The position numbers and the translations under genes were made by a program. Under the pieces are notes generated by a model, which was not told the DNA's origin, ran no database searches, and saw only the letters and a program-made list of their open reading frames with translations. Of a stretch of DNA of 64,000 nt, positions 1-8,760 are shown one piece after another; within the stretch, counting starts at the first letter, position 1; the number at the start of each line of letters is the position of its first letter. Origin of the DNA: Pandoraea terrigena. Lineage in GTDB: Bacteria; Pseudomonadota; Gammaproteobacteria; Burkholderiales; Burkholderiaceae. Location: contig NZ_CABPRU010000010.1 in the NCBI RefSeq assembly GCF_902459705.1, forward strand, positions 62,001 through 126,000. Reading direction: 5' to 3'.

Positions 1-654
1 CGTTTGCACGACACGGTCGTCGAGCATCTGCGCAAGCTCATCATCGAGGGGGTGCTCTCGCCGGGCGTAAAACTCAACGAACGGGAGTTGTGCGAGACCC
101 TGGGCATCTCGCGCACGCCGCTGCGCGAGGCCTTCAAAGTGCTGGCCGCAGAGGGGCTGATCGAGATCGCACCGAATCGCGGGGCAAGCGTTGCCCGCAT
201 GACGGAGAAGGAGATCCGGGAGATGTTCGAGCTGATGAGCGCGCTCGAAGCGTTCTCAGGGGAGTTGGCCGCCGAGCGGATGACGCCCGTGGAGCTGGCC
301 GAAATCAAGGCACTGCATTACGCGATGCTCGCGTGCCGCGCACAGCAGGATCTGCCAGGCTATTACGCGCGCAATCAAGCGATTCACGATCGCATCAATG
401 AAGCGGCCCGCAACGGGGCGTTGCGCCAGACGTATGTCGCGATCAACCGTCGGCTCATGGCACTGCGCTTTCGCTCGAACTTCCATGCGGACAAGTGGGA
501 TCGCGCGATTGCCGAGCACGAGCAAATGATCGACGCGCTGGAAAAGCACGACGGCAAACGCCTCGGCGAGATCCTGCGCAAGCATTTGCTCGCCAAGCGC
601 GACGCCGTGCTGCAAATTCACGCCGAACCGGCCGACAACGCGCCCACCAACTGA
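1..654 (+). CDS. GntR-family (FCD subfamily) transcriptional regulator, 5' end outside window
   Basis: One-component DNA-binding regulator. The reading frame is open to base 1, so the true start is probably just upstream; the TTG at base 4 is only the first possible start in view. From there 216 residues remain, close to the usual 220-240 of the family. A winged helix-turn-helix occupies about residues 5-65, with the typical recognition stretch ISRTPLREAFKVL, followed by an all-helical FCD ligand-binding domain (about 75-205) carrying the expected Asp/His-rich positions (for example the HD of AIHDRINEA). Such regulators usually control uptake or breakdown of organic acids. The genes it controls are presumably to the left and cannot be seen. 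Confidence 0.9.
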   Translation, partial: RLHDTVVEHLRKLIIEGVLSPGVKLNERELCETLGISRTPLREAFKVLAAEGLIEIAPNRGASVARMTEKEIREMFELMSALEAFSGELAAERMTPVELAEIKALHYAMLACRAQQDLPGYYARNQAIHDRINEAARNGALRQTYVAINRRLMALRFRSNFHADKWDRAIAEHEQMIDALEKHDGKRLGEILRKHLLAKRDAVLQIHAEPADNAPTN

Positions 655-705
655 GTTCGAGCAGCCACCCGGCGCGTATCGGCGGTGCTCAGGCACCGCC
701 GTCAT

Positions 706-1347
706 TCACAGTCGGCGCTCTGCCGCTTCGCGCGCGCGACGTGCCAGCGCCGAGGGCGATTCCAGCACTTCGCCAGCCAGACGCGCAACGAGCGCCGCGA
801 CATAGCGGCCGTATTGCTTGCCGGCAATTACGTCCGCCGGGTCGAGCGCATAGGCGGCGTCAATATCTCCGCCCGGCGCCGTGACAGCCGGGAAATTGCC
901 GCGACGTCGCGAGGACAGGGCCGCGCGCGGCGTGACGTCCACCTCGTCGGCATCGGCCCACAACATGCCGTGCTGGGCAGCAAGCGCCGCGAAGTAGTCG
1001 AGCGTGTCGCGCTTGTCGTCGCCAGGACGGTAGCTGAACGAAAACCCGCCAGCCACTTTGTTGCGCCAGCCGTGCGCGCGCCACATGCCGGTCGTCGCAT
1101 CGGCAAACGCCTTGAACGGCGCGGCAATCCCGCCCTGGAAGGCCGGTGCGCCAAAGATGATGGCGTCGGCGGAGGCCAGACGCATGAGCGTGGCCTCGTC
1201 GTGCCACTGCCCGTCGGTGAATTGGTGTGGCTCGATGCTGAGCAATTGCGCGTGCGCGCCGGCGTCGGTGACGCCTTGGGCGACGGAATGCGCAATCATG
1301 GCGGTCGCGCCGCCTTGCGAGTAATAGACGATTGCGATATTGGACAT
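706..1347 (-). CDS. Flavodoxin / NAD(P)H:quinone oxidoreductase-like (WrbA-type) protein
   Basis: Predicted FMN-binding redox protein of 213 residues with a flavodoxin fold. The N-terminus MSNIAIVYYSQGGAT gives the first beta strand and the FMN phosphate loop; FGAPAFQGGIAAPFKAFAD matches the second flavin-contact loop of WrbA-like enzymes. The frame is open upstream to 1386, but the ATG at 1347 starts exactly at the beta strand and is chosen as start. It lies alone between convergent and unrelated neighbours. Quinone reduction is the usual activity of the family; the actual substrate is not known. Confidence 0.85.
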   Translation of the reverse strand: MSNIAIVYYSQGGATAMIAHSVAQGVTDAGAHAQLLSIEPHQFTDGQWHDEATLMRLASADAIIFGAPAFQGGIAAPFKAFADATTGMWRAHGWRNKVAGGFSFSYRPGDDKRDTLDYFAALAAQHGMLWADADEVDVTPRAALSSRRRGNFPAVTAPGGDIDAAYALDPADVIAGKQYGRYVAALVARLAGEVLESPSALARRAREAAERRL

Positions 1348-1684
1348 GGCGTAGTGCTTCCCAAATGGATGTCCGCCCCATGGCACCGCCCGGATCGCGC
1401 TTCCCCACGCGTCCGCTGGCTTGTCTGGACATCGGTCAAGGCCAAATGATGCCAGTGAAAACCCTTAGGGAATAGCCAGTAGAATCGAACATGACTGTTC
1501 CGCCAACGATAACAATCGAGCGGCGACGCCACGCTGTCAGTCCATTGACACAGGCCTGACAGGAACATGACACGCCGCTGACGACACGCCATATCGCCGG
1601 ACGCCGGAGCCGGGGCGAGCCACCGATGCTTCGCCTCGGACGCGCCCGCTTCGTGTCGGAGCGACCCGATCCGCGCGCGACATC
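1348..1684. other. Intergenic stretch with no gene recognised
   Basis: This 337-base stretch separates the start of the flavodoxin-like gene from the end of the IclR gene, so it should hold the promoter of the former. Short open frames cross it on both strands but none has a ribosome-binding site or a recognisable protein. No convincing inverted repeat or RNA gene was seen. Confidence 0.5.
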
Positions 1685-2509
1685 TCAGCGTCGTACCGAC
1701 GCGCCCAGCCGCACCGACAACTGATCGGCCAGGTCGCGGATCTGATGCCCAATGCGCTGGCCCGTTGCCAAGTCGATGTCGTTCGTGACGAAACTGACGG
1801 CGAGTCCCGCAACGGCGCGCTCACCGCTCGCATCGAACACCGGTGCGCCGAAACAGATCATGCCTTCGCGCATTTGCCCATTGTCGATCGAGTAGCCATC
1901 GCGACGCGTCTGCGCCATCTCGTCGACCAGCGCCGCATACGTCCCCACACTGGCACGCGTGAGCGGCGCGGGCCAGACACCGGCGAGCAGATCGGCGGCC
2001 TCGCTTCCCGGTAGCGTCGAAAGCATGGCCTTGCCGGTCGCCGTGTATGGCGCGGGCAGCCGCATGCCGATGCGGAAGGTCACGCCGAGCGGCCGATTGC
2101 CGTTGTGACAGGCGAGATAGATCACGTCGGTGCCATCGAGCACGGAAAGCGTCACGGTTTCCTGCGCGAAGGCGGACGATGTCTCCCAGACCGCCCGAAA
2201 TTCTTCGGTGATGTGGGTCTGCGACAGGAACGCGTTCGCCCATCCCATGACATACGAGCCCATCGTCATGCCGCCATTGGCGTGACGTTTCACGAGGCGG
2301 AGTTTGACCAGCGTGTCGCACAGACCGTGCAGTGTGCTCTTGGGCACGCTCGTCTGCCTTGCCAGATCGGCCAATGCGATGGGCTCGGCCGCCGCCGCAA
2401 TCACATCGAGGATATGCACGGCACGCACCACGGCGGGCGCGGTGGTCTTGAGCGGTTCGCCGTCACGGGCGTCGGTGACGGCATTGGCGGGAAGTGTGCG
2501 CTTGGGCAT
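1685..2509 (-). CDS. IclR-family transcriptional regulator
   Basis: Regulator of 274 residues. The N-terminal winged helix-turn-helix (about residues 28-90) includes LADLARQTSVPKSTLHGLC, and the C-terminal effector-binding domain (about 105-265) has the family pattern GMRLPAPYTATGKAML and the GYSIDNGQMREGMICFGAPVFD strand. It is transcribed divergently from the succinate-semialdehyde dehydrogenase gene, the usual arrangement for an IclR protein controlling its neighbour, and the shared intergenic region holds repeated GAAT/TTC elements. Control of the dehydrogenase and the following alcohol dehydrogenase is inferred. Confidence 0.92.
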   Translation of the reverse strand: MPKRTLPANAVTDARDGEPLKTTAPAVVRAVHILDVIAAAAEPIALADLARQTSVPKSTLHGLCDTLVKLRLVKRHANGGMTMGSYVMGWANAFLSQTHITEEFRAVWETSSAFAQETVTLSVLDGTDVIYLACHNGNRPLGVTFRIGMRLPAPYTATGKAMLSTLPGSEAADLLAGVWPAPLTRASVGTYAALVDEMAQTRRDGYSIDNGQMREGMICFGAPVFDASGERAVAGLAVSFVTNDIDLATGQRIGHQIRDLADQLSVRLGASVRR

Positions 2510-2634
2510 GAATCGGCAATCGGCTTCAGAATGGTGGCGATGGATCGGGACGAACTACGCCATCCGTCGGGGTATGAGCAAGTCATGGAGATTCCGTCCT
2601 CGGAAAACCCCTGAGTTGCACCGGCAACGTTAGA

Positions 2635-2672
2635 TACGTAGAATGAAATTCAATACATAGAATATCGTTCAA
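2635..2672. promoter_or_regulatory. Tandem 19-bp repeats, candidate IclR operator
   Basis: Two adjoining 19-base repeats (2635-2653 and 2654-2672), identical at 14 positions, lie between the divergent IclR and dehydrogenase genes. Each contains a GAAT-N3-(A/G)TTC dyad, similar in shape to short IclR-family operators. The region is AT-rich compared with the surroundings. Confidence 0.5.
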
Positions 2673-2756
2673 TAGATGGAACGGCAAGCGAAGATTCGAG
2701 ACAGCGTCGCGTGCCGTTTCCCCAACCGGAAATGCCGGCGAGCCCGGCCCACTGCC

Positions 2757-4205
2757 ATGCAACTTAAAGACACCTCTCTCTTCAAGACACTCGCCTGGGT
2801 CGATGGCCAATGGATCGCGGCCGACAGCGGCAAGACGCTCGATGTGGTGGACCCGGCCACCGGTGACGTGCTGGCCAAGGTGCCGGATCTCGGAGCGGAC
2901 GAAACGACGCGCGCCGTGGCGGCCGCCGAAGTGGCACAAAGGCCATGGGCGGCGCGCACGGGTAAGGAACGCGCGGGGATTCTGCGTCGCTGGTTCGATC
3001 TGATGGTCGCCAACGCCGACGATCTGGCGTATCTGATGACCCGGGAGCAAGGCAAGCCGCTGGCCGAGGCGCGTGGCGAGATCGCGTATGCGGCAAGCTT
3101 TATCGAGTGGTTTGCGGAAGAAGCCAAGCGTGTGGATGGCGATGTGCTCGCCACACCGGCGTCGGACAAGCGTCTGGTCACGCTCAAGCAACCGGTCGGT
3201 GTGTGCGCGGCGATCACGCCGTGGAATTTCCCGGCAGCGATGATTACGCGGAAGGTGGCCCCGGCGCTGGCGGCGGGCTGCGCGATCGTGGTGAAGCCGT
3301 CGGAACTGACACCGCTCTCGGCGTTTGCGCTGGCCGAGTTGGCCCACCGCGCCGGGATTCCGGGGGGCGTGTTCCAGGTGGTGACGGGCGAGGCCCGCGC
3401 GGTAGGCGGTGTGCTCACGTCGCACCCCGGGGTGCGCAAGTTGTCGTTCACGGGATCCACGGGAGTGGGCCGCCTGCTGATGGCGCAGTGCGCACCGACG
3501 GTCAAGCGCATGTCGCTGGAGCTGGGGGGCAATGCACCGTTCATCGTGTTCGACGATGCCGACCTTGATGCCGCCGTCGAAGGCGCGATCGCGGCGAAGT
3601 ACCGCAATGGCGGGCAGACGTGCGTGTGCGCGAACCGCTTCTATATCCAGGACGGCATTTACGACGCCTTTGCCGAGAAATTCGCCAAGCGTGTCGCCGA
3701 GCTGAAGGTGGGTAACGGTCTGGACGACGGTGTGGTCATCGGCCCGCTGATCGAACGCAAGGCGATCGAGAAGGTGGTGGCGCTGGTGAACGACGCGAAG
3801 ACGCACGGCGCTCACGTGCTGGTGGGTGGCACGGCGCACGCGCTGGGCGGGACGTATTACACGCCGACGGTGATTGGCGACGCGACTTCGCAGATGCGCA
3901 TGGCACGTGAGGAAATCTTCGGCCCGGTCGCGCCACTGTTCCGTTTCAAGCACGACGCGGACGCCGTCGCCTTCGCGAACGACACGGAGTTCGGACTCGC
4001 CGCTTATCTCTACACGCGCGACATCGCACGTGCGTGGCGTACGGCGGAAGCCCTCGAGTACGGCATGGTAGGCCTGAATACGGGGCTGATCTCGAATGAG
4101 GTCGCGCCGTTCGGCGGTATCAAGCAGTCGGGGGTGGGCCGCGAAGGGTCGCACTACGGCATCGAGGAATACCTCGAGTTGAAGTACCTTTGTCTGCAAG
4201 TGTGA
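2757..4205 (+). CDS. gabD: NAD(P)-dependent succinate-semialdehyde dehydrogenase
   Basis: Aldehyde dehydrogenase of 482 residues, the normal GabD length, oxidising succinate semialdehyde to succinate. Visible features: ITPWNFPAAMITRK cofactor region (about 153-166), Rossmann loop FTGSTGVG (231-238), catalytic base Glu255 in LELGG, and nucleophile Cys289 in NGGQTCVC. The C-terminus has FGGIKQSGVGREGSHYG. The frame extends upstream to 2676 but the family N-terminus fits the ATG at 2757. It is followed after 123 bases by an iron alcohol dehydrogenase on the same strand, which suggests a 4-hydroxybutyrate to succinate pathway. The neighbouring IclR protein is the likely regulator. Confidence 0.93.
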   Translation: MQLKDTSLFKTLAWVDGQWIAADSGKTLDVVDPATGDVLAKVPDLGADETTRAVAAAEVAQRPWAARTGKERAGILRRWFDLMVANADDLAYLMTREQGKPLAEARGEIAYAASFIEWFAEEAKRVDGDVLATPASDKRLVTLKQPVGVCAAITPWNFPAAMITRKVAPALAAGCAIVVKPSELTPLSAFALAELAHRAGIPGGVFQVVTGEARAVGGVLTSHPGVRKLSFTGSTGVGRLLMAQCAPTVKRMSLELGGNAPFIVFDDADLDAAVEGAIAAKYRNGGQTCVCANRFYIQDGIYDAFAEKFAKRVAELKVGNGLDDGVVIGPLIERKAIEKVVALVNDAKTHGAHVLVGGTAHALGGTYYTPTVIGDATSQMRMAREEIFGPVAPLFRFKHDADAVAFANDTEFGLAAYLYTRDIARAWRTAEALEYGMVGLNTGLISNEVAPFGGIKQSGVGREGSHYGIEEYLELKYLCLQV

Positions 4206-4328
4206 CGGCCACGCAGGATCAACGGCTCGCATGGTTCGATCCGGCGGGGCGCGCGACGGTGTCGACCGTGTCGAGCGCGACCGGAATGTCATGTTTGGGG
4301 TTGTGAAGCACTCACGAGGAAGTCGGTC

Positions 4329-5489
4329 ATGAACGCTTTTCGTTTCCAGACGGTTCCAACCGTCGTGGTGGAATTTGGTGCGGCGCGTCGTCTGGGCGCC
4401 CTGTTGCGCGAGCAGTATCCGACGGGCCAGCGTTTGTGCGTGGTGACGGACGGTTTTCTGCACAAGAGCGGTTTGCTGGCCCCCGCACTCGCGGATCTGG
4501 CCAGGCATGACTGGCAGGTGTCGGTGATCGACGATGTGATCGCCGACCCGCCCGAGCACGTGGTGCTGGAAGCGGCGCAACGCGCCCGCGCCGCCGACGC
4601 GGAGATCGTGCTGGGGTTGGGCGGCGGCTCGTCGATGGACGTGGCGAAGCTGCTCGCGGTGCTACTGCCCGGCTCGCAGTCGATCAAGGAGATGTACGGC
4701 ATCAAGAAGGTGACGGGCACGCGCCTGCCGCTGGTGCAGATGCCGACAACCGCGGGCACAGGCTCGGAAGTAACGGCCGTCTCGATCGTGACGACCGGCG
4801 AGACGACGAAGATGGGGGTCGTGTCGCCACAGCTTTTCGCCGATCTCGCGATTCTGGACGCGGAACTCACGCTCGGCCTGCCCCGCGCTACCACGGCCGC
4901 GACCGGAATCGACGCGATGGTGCATGCGATTGAAGCCTATACGTCCGCGCATCTGAAGAATCCGATCTCGGACACGCTCGCCGTAAAAGCACTCGCGCTG
5001 CTCTCACGCAATCTGCTGACAGCCTGCCAGGACGGCCACCACCGCGCCGCTCGCGAAGCCATGCTGGTCGGCGCGATGTTCGCCGGTCAAGCGTTCGCCA
5101 ACTCGCCCGTCGCCGCCGTTCACGCGCTCGCCTACCCGATCGGCGGCATCTTTCACGTCGCGCACGGGCTCTCGAACGCCCTCGTGCTCTCTCACGTCAT
5201 GCGCTTCAATGCCCCCGCCGCCAGCCATCTCTACGCGGAACTGGCCGACGTGATCCTGCCCACCAAGGCCTCCGGCAGCGATGACGCCAAAACCGATGCC
5301 CTCATCCGACACATCGAATCGTTGATCGTCGACACCGCCATTCCCCGCACGCTGCGCGAAGTGGGCGTGAAACCAACCGACCTCGCACGCCTGGCCAGCG
5401 ACGCAATGCTGCAAACCCGACTTCTCGTGAATAACCCGCGCGACGTGACGGAGGCCGATGCTTTTGCTATTTATAATGCGGCGCTTTGA
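4329..5489 (+). CDS. Iron-containing (group III) alcohol dehydrogenase
   Basis: NAD-dependent dehydrogenase of 386 residues. The N-terminal domain has the nucleotide-binding GLGGGSSMDVAK (about residues 97-108) and the MPTTAGTGSEVT segment; the C-terminal helical domain has the metal-binding residues in DAMVHAIEAYTS and HALAYPIGGIFHVAHGLSNAL. These mark Fe(II)-type alcohol dehydrogenases such as 4-hydroxybutyrate dehydrogenase and maleylacetate-reductase relatives. Its position behind gabD makes 4-hydroxybutyrate to succinate semialdehyde the most likely reaction, but this is inferred from context only. An ATG preceded by GAGGAAG supports the start. Confidence 0.9.
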   Translation: MNAFRFQTVPTVVVEFGAARRLGALLREQYPTGQRLCVVTDGFLHKSGLLAPALADLARHDWQVSVIDDVIADPPEHVVLEAAQRARAADAEIVLGLGGGSSMDVAKLLAVLLPGSQSIKEMYGIKKVTGTRLPLVQMPTTAGTGSEVTAVSIVTTGETTKMGVVSPQLFADLAILDAELTLGLPRATTAATGIDAMVHAIEAYTSAHLKNPISDTLAVKALALLSRNLLTACQDGHHRAAREAMLVGAMFAGQAFANSPVAAVHALAYPIGGIFHVAHGLSNALVLSHVMRFNAPAASHLYAELADVILPTKASGSDDAKTDALIRHIESLIVDTAIPRTLREVGVKPTDLARLASDAMLQTRLLVNNPRDVTEADAFAIYNAAL

Positions 5490-5547
5490 TCAGGGTTCGG
5501 CGGCTGATTCTGCCCCCTCCTGCTTCATGCCCCCTCAGTGCTTCCAC

Positions 5548-5618
5548 GACGGACCGGGGCCCCTTTCCGCCTCTCAGACATAAACCCAACTCGCTGCAGA
5601 AAGGGGCCCCGGTCCGTC
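5548..5618. terminator. Large perfect inverted repeat between convergent genes
   Basis: Two 20-base arms (5548-5567 and 5599-5618) are perfectly complementary across a 31-base loop. Each arm itself contains the 8-base palindrome GGGGCCCC. The right arm is followed by TCTTTCCC. The element lies between the 3' ends of the alcohol dehydrogenase and glycosyltransferase genes, so it most likely ends transcription from both sides. Confidence 0.6.
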
Positions 5619-5644
5619 TCTTTCCCTGACACCCTCGCTACCGC

Positions 5645-6769
5645 TTACCGCGTCGACTCGCTCGCCAACGTCGCCACGACCGTCTCCGCCAACTCGGTGG
5701 CATCCACCGCACTCACGTCCGAATCGGTCTGCAACGGCGTCGACCGGCACCCCGGTGTGAGCCGGAGGTACGGCGGCTCCGCTTTTGCAAACAATGTGAC
5801 GCTCGGCGTCGGCGTCGTGTGCGCCACGTGCATCAAGCCACCGTCAGCCCCCACGAACAGCGCCGCATTCGCGATGACCCGCTTCGCATCGCGCAACGTC
5901 AACTGACCAACGAATGACGTCAGATGCAAATGGATGAATTTTGCCTCCATCAACGCATTCGCCGCGTCGACACCATTGCCCGAACCCAATAGCACTACGC
6001 CATCCGGCATCCCAGGCTGGTACGCAATGTCGTACGCCTGCAAGAATTCGCGCCAATGCGCATATGTTCGCCGCGGCTCGACACCCCCCATCGCCAACAC
6101 CAGGAATGACCCCGGCGACAGTTGCCCCGCCATCGCCTCCGGTAACGCCGACTCCTGCCGCAAGTAAGGCTTGGCGCGCACGAACAAGTCGTCGGACGCC
6201 AGACCCAGCGAAAAGACGTCGTTGACCGCCGCCAGACTGAATTGCGTCTGGTTGCGGTCCGGTCCGTGAAAATATCGGAACAAGCACGCGAACGGCAGCG
6301 AGGGGAAATACTTCCGCTTCATTCGCAGCGTGGGATAGTTGAACTCCTGCATCACGACAACGTCGTAATCGCCCGGCTTCACACTGGCCGGATCGTCGTA
6401 GACATGCCGGAAGATATCGTCGCCCTCGAACACGGCCTTCAACCCCGGCGCAATCAGCAGGTCGACAGGCCCCTCGCGCCCCCGCAACAACGCACGGCCC
6501 GACATATCCATCACCGCGTCGCCAACCGACGCCTTGCCACCGTAGATCCACAGCACGCGCGCGCTCGATATCACATGACGCACCTCACGGCCCGATTGCC
6601 CACTCAGCGCAAGACGCAAGCGGCGATGCAAGTATTTCTTGGCAACGGTAAGCGACGACGTGCGTTGCAGGAAGACGTCGGGTTCGTGATACACCCAGGC
6701 GTAAGGGATGCGGGTGCTCGGTTCGGTGAGAGCGCCCAGTCGACGGGCTATGAAGCGCTGCAATGGCAT
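5645..6769 (-). CDS. Glycosyltransferase family 9 protein
   Basis: Protein of 374 residues resembling ADP-heptose:LPS heptosyltransferases (GT9, GT-B fold), which add heptose or related sugars to lipopolysaccharide or other surface glycans at the inner face of the membrane. The N-terminal half contains VLWIYGGKASVGDAVMDMSG, the GT9 opening strand and acceptor loop. The C-terminal half has VVLLGSGNGVDAA and the donor-site segment FVGADGGLMHVAHTTPTPSVTLFA, which matches the GxDSGxMH-type motif. It stands alone, not in an LPS cluster, so its acceptor is unknown. The family is clear; the sugar and substrate are not. Confidence 0.8.
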   Translation of the reverse strand: MPLQRFIARRLGALTEPSTRIPYAWVYHEPDVFLQRTSSLTVAKKYLHRRLRLALSGQSGREVRHVISSARVLWIYGGKASVGDAVMDMSGRALLRGREGPVDLLIAPGLKAVFEGDDIFRHVYDDPASVKPGDYDVVVMQEFNYPTLRMKRKYFPSLPFACLFRYFHGPDRNQTQFSLAAVNDVFSLGLASDDLFVRAKPYLRQESALPEAMAGQLSPGSFLVLAMGGVEPRRTYAHWREFLQAYDIAYQPGMPDGVVLLGSGNGVDAANALMEAKFIHLHLTSFVGQLTLRDAKRVIANAALFVGADGGLMHVAHTTPTPSVTLFAKAEPPYLRLTPGCRSTPLQTDSDVSAVDATELAETVVATLASESTR

Positions 6770-6941
6770 GATGGAGTCGAAAGCGAGTCGGCCGCAGCAC
6801 CAGCCCTCAGCAAGTGAACCGGGGTCACGTCGAGGCGTCAGGCGGCGGCGTCAGAAGTTGGGGAGTATGCCACGTCTGCCCCGGCTTGACGGCAACGCAG
6901 CGCTCCCCAACCGCTCGAACCGGCGCTCCCCATGGACTCGC

Positions 6942-8600
6942 TCACACCACCTGGAAATGGTGGGTTCCGTCGCGATGCAACTGGTCGACGAGTCCATATT
7001 CCCAGTCGAGGTACGCCTGCATCGCCGCCGCAGCGTTGTCGGTGCCCTCGTACGGGCGACGATAGCGATCGTCGCGCGGGCTCGCCAGTCGGGTCGGCCC
7101 CGATTCGAGTGGCAGTCCGGCGTGGATCCACGCCTGCGTCCCCCCATCGAGCACAACGATCTCGGCATCGGTCTGACGCCGCAAATCGGCCGCCGCATAG
7201 CGCGCGAGCAAGCTGGAGCCGCAGGTGAGCACGTAACGCTGCGCAGGCCCCACCTCCCGCAATGCCTCGGTCAAGCGTGCGCGAATGACGAACCACGCCC
7301 CCGGAATGTGACGTTTGACGTAGTTGACGCCTGAGGTGACGTCGAGCACCGCAATCTGGCCAGGCTCGGACGCGTCAAGCCAGCGCGCAAGCTCGCTCGG
7401 CGAGACGGTCGCTACCTCGGGCGCGCTGGGCGTATGCAACGGCCAGCCGCCCTGGGCACTGCGCGCCTCGTCGCCATGCGGCTCGACGACGTAGACGGTC
7501 CAGCCCATCTGGGCAAGCCACGAGCCAGTCATGTCGGCCCGCACGCCATCGTCGTCGGCGAGCACGATCCACGCGCCGCGCACCGGCGCCTGATGGTCGG
7601 TCTCCTGCACGAGTTGTCCGCCCGGCGCATTGGCAAAGTCCGGCAAGTGCCCGGCCGCGTAGTCTTCCGGCGTGCGCACGTCGAATCGGTAGACGGTGCG
7701 CCCCGGCGCATTCAGCGAGGGCACGTCGCCCAGCGCGATACGGCGCACGCCCGCACGATCGGCCACGGCGCGGGCCCCGGCACGCGCGGCCGCCAGTGTG
7801 GCGTCGCTCACCGCGGCCGGAGACCGGCGATCGGCCCCGCGCTCGAGTGCCTGACCGGCGAGCGTCCAGCCGATAGTGCCGTTACGCAGCGCCGCCACCG
7901 GATTCGGCAGGCCGGCATTGACGAGCGATTGCGTGCCGATGATGCTGCGCGTGCGTCCAGCGCAATTCACGATCACTCGGGTGGCCGGGTCCGGGGCGAG
8001 TTCGCGCACGCGCAGCACCAGTTCGGCGCCAGGCACGCTGGTCGAGCCGGGAATGTTCATGGTCTGGTATTCGTCGAAACGGCGCGCGTCCACCACCACG
8101 ACATCGGCGTGCGCATCGAGCAATGCCTGGACTTCCTGCGCCGACAGCGACGGCGTATGACGCAACCCTTCGACCCATTCGCCAAAGGCTTTGCTCGGCA
8201 CGTTGACGTCGCGAAAGACTTCACCGCCAGCCGCGATCCAGCCCTCGAGGCCGCCCGCCAGGCCATTGACATTGGTGTAGCCGAGCCTGCGCAGCACGCG
8301 GGCGGCACGCGGTGCCAGATCCTCGCCGCCATGTTCGCCGTAGACGACGATGCGCGTGTCACGCCGCGGAATGCGCGCCCATACGTCGATTTCGATGCGC
8401 GAGAGCGGGAGGTTCGCCGCCCACAACGGGTGCGCCTGCGCGAACGGGTCTTCTTCGCGAACGTCGAGCAGGGCAATTTCTTCACGGGCGAGCAGCGCGG
8501 CGCGCACGTCGGCGAAGGTCAGTTCGGGGAAGGTGAAATCGTCAGCGGCGGACGTCGGGGCTGCCGTTTGCGACGGCGCTTCGGTCGAGAAAGAGGACAC
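6942..8600 (-). CDS. Four-domain rhodanese-related sulfurtransferase
   Basis: Cytosolic protein of 552 residues built of four rhodanese-like repeats (about 30-135, 150-260, 300-410, 425-535). Repeat 2 has a canonical active-site loop, NCAGRTRS, and repeat 4 has TCGSSLLA; repeats 1 and 3 have no cysteine at that place and are probably structural. A GTG start at 8600 is chosen because AAGGAA lies six bases ahead and the first rhodanese domain begins shortly after; the frame continues upstream but without domain content. The cysteine dioxygenase gene lies just upstream on the same strand, suggesting a joint role in cysteine-sulfur oxidation and sulfane-sulfur transfer. Confidence 0.9.
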   Translation of the reverse strand: MSSFSTEAPSQTAAPTSAADDFTFPELTFADVRAALLAREEIALLDVREEDPFAQAHPLWAANLPLSRIEIDVWARIPRRDTRIVVYGEHGGEDLAPRAARVLRRLGYTNVNGLAGGLEGWIAAGGEVFRDVNVPSKAFGEWVEGLRHTPSLSAQEVQALLDAHADVVVVDARRFDEYQTMNIPGSTSVPGAELVLRVRELAPDPATRVIVNCAGRTRSIIGTQSLVNAGLPNPVAALRNGTIGWTLAGQALERGADRRSPAAVSDATLAAARAGARAVADRAGVRRIALGDVPSLNAPGRTVYRFDVRTPEDYAAGHLPDFANAPGGQLVQETDHQAPVRGAWIVLADDDGVRADMTGSWLAQMGWTVYVVEPHGDEARSAQGGWPLHTPSAPEVATVSPSELARWLDASEPGQIAVLDVTSGVNYVKRHIPGAWFVIRARLTEALREVGPAQRYVLTCGSSLLARYAAADLRRQTDAEIVVLDGGTQAWIHAGLPLESGPTRLASPRDDRYRRPYEGTDNAAAAMQAYLDWEYGLVDQLHRDGTHHFQVV

Positions 8601-8760
8601 GGCGGTTCCTTGGATTCGTCTAACGTCGATTCGTTTTGAGTCTCGGCGCGGCGCGCTTGTACCTCCGCGCAGCCGGACAGCTATTGTGGCAGAACCCGCC
8701 CGCCCCGGTGGCGCGCGACACCACTCCCCGTTGACATGCGCCGCGCGAACCGGGGTCGCG

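Noticed and set aside
2583..4580. Long minus-strand frame opposite gabD and the alcohol dehydrogenase
   Set aside because: Arg/His-rich shadow of two well-supported genes, with no recognisable protein.
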